Part shown: positions 58,603-64,000 of the stretch, one piece after another
Layout: each line of letters opens with the position of its first letter
Position numbering within the stretch: the first letter of the stretch is position 1
Origin: Palaemon carinicauda
Lineage: Eukaryota > Arthropoda > Malacostraca > Decapoda > Palaemonidae
DNA: 64,000 nucleotides
Direction of reading: 5' to 3'
NCBI RefSeq assembly: GCF_036898095.1
Contig: NC_090731.1
Span: 143,469,716-143,533,715, forward strand
Made by a program: the position numbers and the translations under genes
Notes under the pieces: model-generated
What the model was told of the DNA's origin: nothing
Database searches by the model: none
Seen by the model: only the letters and a program-made list of their open reading frames with translations

Positions 58603-58795
58603 CTGTAAAGAGAACTCAAATTTTAAGCAGGAACATAAAAAAAGGCGACAGTAACAAGATAATAAGACGACTAAAACCATTAAATTCAAAGTGTTGAAGT
58701 AAATACTTCCTAATCCTAAGAGAAGTAATAATGGTGAAAACATCCATGATAAAAATGAAAATATAGAATTTCTTGCAATAACCTTTATAACTACA

Positions 58796-59100
58796 TTACA
58801 GACTCAGAAGAGAAGCTTGGCCGACTAGTGACAGAATTTGGAAGGGTATGAGAGAGAAGGAAATTGCGAGTTAATGTGGGTAAGAGTAAGGTTATGAGAT
58901 ATACGAGAAGGGAAGGTGGTGCGAGGTTGAATGTCATGTTGAATGGAGAGTTACTTGAGGAAGTATATCAGTTTAAGTACTTGGGGTCTGTTATTGCAGC
59001 AAATGGTGGAGTGGAAGCAGATGTACGTCAGAGAGTGAATGAAGGTTGCAAAGTGTTAGGGGCAGTGAAGTGAGTGGTAAAGAATAGAGGGTTGGACAGC
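58796..59100 (+). mobile_element. Internal fragment of an RTE-like LINE in PMS2 intron
   Basis: The plus-strand frame 58864-59073 reads MRVNVGKSKVMRYTRREGGA and EVYQFKYLGSVIAANGG, near-identical to the RT at 48272-49219 but on the opposite strand. Both ends are truncated. Matching sequence begins at about 58805 (GAAGAGAAGCTTGGCCGACT) and ends near 59100 (GAATAGAGGGTTGG). It has lost the catalytic part. Confidence 0.88.
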
Positions 59101-59347
59101 TACCTAGTTAATAATTCACTGACTGTTCCATTGGTGCCGAAAAGATTCATGTTTTAAAGACGAAGGGATTTTATACACGAAACAAATGAACATTCTGAAA
59201 AAAAATTACTATGCCATATATAGCTAAATATGAAAAATTATTTACACTTCAGGAATACAAGAGCTAATTATGATCATATTATTTGGTAGTTTAAACAGAT
59301 CAGACATTAAAACACAAAAAATGATTAAAAAAATAAACGGTAATTAC

Positions 59348-59463
59348 CTTCGCAGGATCACAAGGCCGATTATTGATAAAATAAAACTGTCTATCAGTAG
59401 TAGATCGACCTTGTCCATGTGCACAAGATGATATAAATCCTTCAGTACTAAACAAGCAGTTAC
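59348..59463 (-). CDS. PMS2: PMS2 internal exon (transducer domain)
   Basis: 116-bp exon: two bases completing a Gly codon, then 38 codons [20 protein letters not shown] through [18 protein letters not shown]. The GRSxxDRQFxFINxRPCDPAK string is diagnostic of PMS2. The acceptor TTACAG is at 59464-59469. The donor GTAATT follows 59348 and leaves phase 0, matching the next exon. DIRS C begins about 55 bp above the acceptor. All upstream exons (ATPase motifs) must lie beyond the right edge. Confidence 0.96.
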
Positions 59464-59769
59464 CTGTAACAGACAATATTTTTGTCATTGCTCTTTTCAA
59501 TCATGCCTACAAAAGCAAAATGACAAATTCGAAGATAATTTGTATTTTTCCTAACCATACAAACCTTAGCTATTTACAAAGGGTTTACTTTTAGCGCAGC
59601 TGAAATGACGAGCCAATAGTTTTTAACGAGGGTTAATTACCCCCGCGCTAGTTAGCGGGGGGTGGGGAAGGGTAGCTTGCTACCCCTCCCCCCTCCACAC
59701 ACCGGTGACTTGCTTCACTTCACTTAGAGGTAGGACTTGACTTGGGGGTCAGGGATGGCGGGCACATAT

Positions 59770-59880
59770 GTGTAAATAGCTAAGGTTTGTATGGTTAGGA
59801 AAAATACAAATTATCTTCGAATTTGTCATTTGTTCCGTAACCGAAATACAAACCACGCTATTTACAAAGGGTGACTTACC
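59770..59880. repeat. DIRS C internal complementary region
   Basis: 59770-59831 is the reverse complement of the left end at 59519-59580. 59832-59880 (GTTCCGTAACCGAAATACAA) should be the reverse complement of the right end outside the window, by analogy with A and D. Confidence 0.9.
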
Positions 59881-60346
59881 CCTTAGGAAGGGTGGAAAGT
59901 CCCCAGCCTTACTGACTTCGGCTTGCCCGGGGGCTCGATCCCTTAGTGAGCAGCACTAGAGAGAGGGAGCCCCTGTACCTCACAGGTTCCTAGCATCGCT
60001 AGGAACGAGTGGCCTACATAAGTAGTGTGAGGAGGAGAGTGTGACTCGTCCTATGAAGTTGACCTTGAGACCTTCAGATAGGAATTCTAGGATAGGACGT
60101 TCCCCATACCACCTCGTCAGGGTATGGGAGACGCAACAGTATTAAGCTTAATACTAGGAGCACAAAGAAGCATGGGTTACCTGCAGAGGTCGAGGTCAGC
60201 TATGCGAGGACCAGGATGCTGCTTCCCCAAGAGAGGGGAGAATGAAGAAAGAAGTAAGGGTCAGACATACTCTTTCATTCACACAGACTAAGACCGGGTA
60301 ACAACGCCCTCAACCTACTGCTACTTGTCCAAAAAGGAGCCTGAGG

Positions 60347-61534
60347 TTAGACCAGCTGTTGTGCAGCCACCACAGGGCCGATAGAGAACGTATCGAGGCT
60401 CCTGTGGGTCACGTCTTGCAGGTAGTGGGCTGTGAAGGTCGTTTGACGCTTCCAGACCCCCGCTTGAAGTACCTGCGTCACAGAGAAGTTTCTCTTGAAG
60501 GCCAGGGATGTAGCAATACCCCTGACATCGTGGGCCCGAGGGCGACGTGACGGAGGAGGGTCAGGATTCAGGGCATGGTGGATAACCCTTCGAATCCAAG
60601 CAGAGATGGTGTTCCTTGTGACCCTCCTCTTTGTCCTGCCTGTGCTCACAAACAAAGCTCGCACATGAGGACGGACTGCAGCCGTTCTCTTCAAGTAGTA
60701 CCTCAGACACCTCACTGGGCATAGTAGCAGCTGGTCTGGGTCGTTTGTTACAGAACGGAGACTCGCGATCCTGAAAGAGTCGAACCGAGGATCCGGCACT
60801 CCAGGATTCTGAGTCTTGGCCACAAACTCAGGGACGAACCTGAACGTTACCTCCCCCCATCCCCTTGAATGGGCGATGTCGTACGAGAGACCATGAAGTT
60901 CACTAACTCGCTTGGCCGAGGCCAAGGCGAGTAGGAAAGCCGTCTTCCAAGACAGGTGGCGATCGGAGGCCTGGCGTAATGGCTCGAAGGGAGGTCTCTT
61001 GAGAGACCTGAGAACTCGAACCACGTTCCAAGGAGGGGGTCTCACTTCCGACTGGGGGCAGGTAAGCTCATAGCTACGTATGAGTAAAGAGAGTTCTAGC
61101 GATGAAGAAATATCCACGCCCTTCAATCTGAAGGCCAAGCTTAAGGCTGAGCGATAGCCTTTCACTGCCGAGACAGAAAGGCGCATTTCTTCTCGCAGAT
61201 ACACAAGGAAGTCCGCTATTGCTGGAATAGTGGCATCGAGTGGAGAGATACCCCTTCCACGACACCAACCACAAAAGACTCTCCACTTCGCTTGGTAGAC
61301 TCCCTCAGAGGACCTTCGTAGGTGCCGAGACATTCTCTCCGCAACCTGTTGCGAAAAGCCTCTCTCCGCGAGGAGACGCTGGATAGTCTCCAGGCGTGAA
61401 GCCGAAGCGAGGCTACGGCCCTGTGAGGGACACCGGAGTGGGGTTGTCTGAGAAGCTCGTGTCGTGGAGGAAGCTCCCTTGGGAGTTCCGTCAGGAGTTG
61501 CAGAAGGTCCGGAAACCATTCCGCGTGATGCCAT
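60347..61534 (-). CDS. DIRS C tyrosine recombinase, intact
   Basis: 395-codon recombinase starting MASRGMVSGPSA at 61534. The frame stays open far upstream, but this Met matches the starts of A, B and D. The core-binding domain covers about residues 45-170 (VYQAKWRVFCGWC, AVKGYRSALSLAF). The catalytic residues are Arg209 (SAKRVSELHG), His335 and Arg338 (AHDVRG), Trp361, His370 and nucleophile Tyr371 (TAHYLQD). It overlaps the 3' end of pol by 319 bp in another frame. It is free of stops and frameshifts and would integrate the circular DNA copy. Confidence 0.95.
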   Translation of the reverse strand: MASRGMVSGPSATPDGTPKGASSTTRASQTTPLRCPSQGRSLASASRLETIQRLLAERGFSQQVAERMSRHLRRSSEGVYQAKWRVFCGWCRGRGISPLDATIPAIADFLVYLREEMRLSVSAVKGYRSALSLAFRLKGVDISSSLELSLLIRSYELTCPQSEVRPPPWNVVRVLRSLKRPPFEPLRQASDRHLSWKTAFLLALASAKRVSELHGLSYDIAHSRGWGEVTFRFVPEFVAKTQNPGVPDPRFDSFRIASLRSVTNDPDQLLLCPVRCLRYYLKRTAAVRPHVRALFVSTGRTKRRVTRNTISAWIRRVIHHALNPDPPPSRRPRAHDVRGIATSLAFKRNFSVTQVLQAGVWKRQTTFTAHYLQDVTHRSLDTFSIGPVVAAQQLV

Positions 61535-63351
61535 AGCGGAGCTACTAGAGTCATGGAACAGTTGACCGATAGTCTGGTCCTGTTGAGCACCCTTCTCATC
61601 AGACAGAATGGTGGGAAGGCGTACACGTCGATGTTGTCCCACCGTTGCTGGAAAGCATCTTGCCAGAGTGCCTTGGGGTCTGGGACTGGTGAGCAGTACA
61701 GGGGCAGCTTGAAGTTCAAGGCTGTCGCGAACAAGTCCACCGTCGGGGAACCCCACAAAGTCAGGACTTTGTTGGCTATCTGAGGATCCAAAGACCACTC
61801 GGTACTCACTATCTGCGAAGCCCTGCTCAGACTGTCGGCGAGCACATTCCTCTTGCCAGGAATGAAGCGAGCTGATAGTGTTATCGAGTGGGTTTCGGTC
61901 CACCTCAGAGTCTCTACTGCAAGATGGGATAGCTGTTGCGAAAAAGTGCCTCCCTGCTTGTTGATATAAGCCACTACCGTGGTGTTGTCGCTCATCACCA
62001 CCACGGAGTGACCCGCCAGGAACCGTTGGAACTGTTGAAGGGCCAGAAAGACGGCCTTCAATTCTAGCAGGTTGATGTGTAGGCACTTTTCTGATTCTGA
62101 CCAAAGGCCTGAGGCCCTCTGGTTCAGAACGTGCGCCCCCCACCCTTCTTTTGACGCGTCCGAAAACAGAGTCAATTCCGGGGGAAGGACGAGAAGACTC
62201 ACTCCCTTTCGCAGGTTCTCGTCGGCCAGCCACCACCGCAAGTCCGTCTGTTCCAGAGACCCCATTGGGATCAGAGTGTCCGGGGAATCGGATCCTTGAT
62301 TCCACCGGGACTTGAGCCGCCATTGAAGGGATCTCATCCTGAGGCGGCTGTTTGGAACCAGACGGGCCAGGGAGGATAGGTGGCCCAAGAGACGCAACCA
62401 CGATTGGGCGGGGAGTTCTTTTCGCCTGAGGAAAGGTTCCGCCACCCTCCTCAGCCTTGCTATCCGGTCGTCTGATGGAAAGGCTTTGTGGAGATTGGTG
62501 TCTATTAGCATGCCTAGATAAACCAGTCGTTGGGACGGCTGCAGAGAGGACTTCTCGAGGTTTACCACGATCCCCAGATCCTGGCAAAGATCTAGAAGCC
62601 TGTCTCGGTGTCGAAGAAGGGTCGACTCCGAGTCTGCTAGGATCAGCCAATCGTCTAGGTAACGAAGGAGACGAATGCCGTTCCTGTGCGCCCAAGTCGA
62701 AATCAGGGTGAACACTCTGGTGAACACCTGAGGAGCTGTGGAGAGACCGAAACACAGCACCTTGAACTGGTAGATCTTGTTGTCTAGGCAGAATCTCAGG
62801 TAGTTCCTGGAAGACGGATGGATTGGGATCTGGAAGTACGCATCCTTTAGATCCAGTGTACACATGAAGTCTTGTGGTCTCACCGCAAGTCTGACTGTGT
62901 CTGCTGTCTCCATGCTGAACCGGGTTTGTTTGACAAACCTGTTCAGAGCCGAGAGATCGATGACGGGTCTCCAGTCTCCAGTAGCCTTCTTTACAAGAAA
63001 GAGTCGACTGAAGAAGCCTGGAGAGCCGTCCACGACCTCCTGGAGAGCACCCTTCTCGAACATGGTCTTGACTTCGGCCTGAAGGGCCAGCCCCTTTGCC
63101 GATCCCATGGCATAGGAGCTCAACGACACTGGATTCGCTGTCAGGGGAGGTTGAGATGACGTGAACGGGACGCGATAACCTTGGCCGATCACCGAGATCG
63201 TCCAAGCATCGGCCCCGAGATGTTGCCACCTGCGGACGCAACGCTGAAGGCATCCCCCCACAGGTGGACACGCAGGGGGACTGCCACCCCTAGGGCTTGC
63301 GGCCGCGGCCGCCACCCCTAGAAGTCTTGCCTCCCCTGGAGGACTTACCAC
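61216..63351 (-). CDS. DIRS C pol: reverse transcriptase, RNase H, post-RH module, intact
   Basis: 711 open codons. RT lies at about residues 90-350: WRPVIDLSALN, catalytic Asp167/Asp170 region in LDLKDAYF, FGLSTAPQVFTR and YLDDW at 231-235. RNase H follows at about 393-510 with Asp398 (LFSDASKEGWG), Glu430, Asp455 (MSDNTTVV) and Asp506 (NVLADSLSR). The module after it (about 535-650: VDLFATALN, VYAFPPF and LVAPLWHHAEW) is conserved in all DIRS copies here. In other DIRS elements a methyltransferase-like domain occupies this place. The frame starts 62 bp inside the end of gag, so translation probably needs re-initiation, frameshifting or a separate RNA. Confidence 0.95.
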   Translation of the reverse strand: MVSPPGEARLLGVAAAAASPRGGSPPACPPVGGCLQRCVRRWQHLGADAWTISVIGQGYRVPFTSSQPPLTANPVSLSSYAMGSAKGLALQAEVKTMFEKGALQEVVDGSPGFFSRLFLVKKATGDWRPVIDLSALNRFVKQTRFSMETADTVRLAVRPQDFMCTLDLKDAYFQIPIHPSSRNYLRFCLDNKIYQFKVLCFGLSTAPQVFTRVFTLISTWAHRNGIRLLRYLDDWLILADSESTLLRHRDRLLDLCQDLGIVVNLEKSSLQPSQRLVYLGMLIDTNLHKAFPSDDRIARLRRVAEPFLRRKELPAQSWLRLLGHLSSLARLVPNSRLRMRSLQWRLKSRWNQGSDSPDTLIPMGSLEQTDLRWWLADENLRKGVSLLVLPPELTLFSDASKEGWGAHVLNQRASGLWSESEKCLHINLLELKAVFLALQQFQRFLAGHSVVVMSDNTTVVAYINKQGGTFSQQLSHLAVETLRWTETHSITLSARFIPGKRNVLADSLSRASQIVSTEWSLDPQIANKVLTLWGSPTVDLFATALNFKLPLYCSPVPDPKALWQDAFQQRWDNIDVYAFPPFCLMRRVLNRTRLSVNCSMTLVAPLWHHAEWFPDLLQLLTELPRELPPRHELLRQPHSGVPHRAVASLRLHAWRLSSVSSRREAFRNRLRRECLGTYEGPLRESTKRSGESFVVGVVEGVSLHSMPLFQQ

Positions 63352-64000
63352 CCCTCTTGACCTTGGCTGGAAAGGGCTGGGGCTTAGACATCACTTTCTT
63401 AGCTGCCGGTGCCTGTTTTGGAGCCTTACGAGGCTGTTGCTGCTGTTGTGGCGGGGCTGGAGGCTTATAGGGCCGAGTTGTAAGGGCCCTGTGGAGGAGG
63501 GAGTCCGTGCTGGATTTCCTCCACCTCTCAGCCGTTCGCTCCAAGTCTTGAGGCTCAAACAGGCTCTCCCCCAGGAGGGAGGCATGTCGGAGCCTACACA
63601 CATCTACGGCGGGGACCTTCGGATGGAATCTCTCGGACACAGCATCGCGACGCTTCAACACCGAGTTGGCCCACAGGGTGGTAACCTGGTGCGCCAAGAA
63701 CTCGATGGAGCGGGTGCCCGAGAGCAAGAAGGTCTCTAGGGCCTTCCTATTGGTCTCCTTGGACAAGTCCTCAGATCGCAATAGGATGCCCAGAGATCCT
63801 AACCAGAAGTCCAGCCACGAAGTGGCCTGCATGGCACACTTAGCGACCTTCTCGTGGTTAAGGATCTCTGCCGCCGAGAACGACACCTGCCGGGCAGAGA
63901 GTTTCTCCAAGGGAACTCCCTTCGCCAGCTCCTCCACAGAGTGATGGAGCGGAAGAGCGAGGTTGTGCTCACCCAGGATCTCGAAATACCTCCTCTGCTG
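63290..64000 (-). CDS. DIRS C gag, C-terminal part (cut by window edge)
   Basis: Open to the window end, reading QQRRYFEILGEHNLALPLHH and continuing VEELAKGVPLEKLS. A helical region has SWLDFWLGSLGI and SGTRSIEFLAHQ, shared with DIRS A gag. The tail is Pro/Gln-rich, then strongly basic (GGKSSRGGKTSRGGGRGRKP), suited to RNA binding. The stop is at 63290, 62 bp inside pol. No damage seen in the visible part. Confidence 0.85.
   Translation of the reverse strand, partial: QQRRYFEILGEHNLALPLHHSVEELAKGVPLEKLSARQVSFSAAEILNHEKVAKCAMQATSWLDFWLGSLGILLRSEDLSKETNRKALETFLLSGTRSIEFLAHQVTTLWANSVLKRRDAVSERFHPKVPAVDVCRLRHASLLGESLFEPQDLERTAERWRKSSTDSLLHRALTTRPYKPPAPPQQQQQPRKAPKQAPAAKKVMSKPQPFPAKVKRGGKSSRGGKTSRGGGRGRKP

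Larger units (their letters stand above)
59519..64000 (-). mobile_element. DIRS-type retrotransposon C, right end outside window
   Basis: Minus-strand element starting with its left terminus AATGACAAATTCGAAGATAA. It contains an internal complementary region and an undamaged recombinase, pol and C-terminal gag. The right terminal repeat lies beyond 64000. It is the closest relative of the relic E at 18882-20175. It probably sits in a PMS2 intron, since exon 59348-59463 is adjacent and earlier exons are not yet reached. This is the best preserved element in the window. Confidence 0.92.

Noticed and set aside
61535..63271. Long upstream half of the 974-codon frame as a separate gene
   Set aside because: It overlaps the well-supported pol gene in another frame and shows no domain. 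Kept only as a low-interest observation.

Overview
The window is eukaryotic. Its one recognisable host gene is a spliced DNA mismatch-repair gene, PMS2, on the minus strand. Four consecutive exons lie at 59348-59463, 58438-58602, 51161-51458 and 44971-45974. Splice sites are canonical and exon phases join perfectly. Almost everything else is transposable elements and simple repeats. The mix of DIRS-type tyrosine-recombinase retrotransposons, I-like and RTE-like LINEs, Tc1, Tigger and hAT transposons, and long TA, CT and TAA microsatellites suggests an arthropod, most likely a decapod crustacean. That is an inference from composition; no species marker is visible.

Left part (1-18881). A unit of about 1.44 kb is repeated in tandem: unit 1 at 1090-2651, unit 2 at 6573-17220, unit 3 at 17221-18658 and a truncated unit 4 at 18659-18881. 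Units 1 and 2 both carry a Tc1-type transposon at the same internal TA-rich position; units 3 and 4 lack it. A complete Tigger (pogo) transposon (2652-6572, TA duplication) lies between units 1 and 2. The Tc1 copy of unit 2 is itself split by a 7.36-kb hAT transposon (6846-14206, 8-bp duplication AGCTCAAC), and that hAT contains a decayed plus-strand DIRS element. The result is a four-deep nest: DIRS in hAT in Tc1 in tandem unit.

Middle (18882-41392). A truncated DIRS copy (E) is followed by two minus-strand I-like LINE remnants and two large minus-strand DIRS elements, A (26401-32648) and B (34665-41392). Both have inverted terminal repeats and an internal complementary region.

Right part (44971-64000). 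PMS2 exons are separated by introns carrying a repeat relic, two RTE-like fragments, a LINE 3' end, DIRS D (51571-57966, reverse-transcriptase core deleted) and DIRS C (59519 to beyond the window). DIRS C has undamaged gag (partial), RT/RNase H and tyrosine-recombinase frames. DIRS D and C end only about 110 and 55 bp upstream of PMS2 exons. The first PMS2 exons (ATPase N-terminus) must lie to the right of the window. The last ones (C-terminal endonuclease domain) were not found to the left.

The DIRS families share a plan: gag, then pol (RT, RNase H and a further conserved module), then a recombinase of about 395 codons overlapping the end of pol in another frame. At the recombinase end is an internal region that is the reverse complement of the joined element ends, as expected for replication through a circular intermediate.
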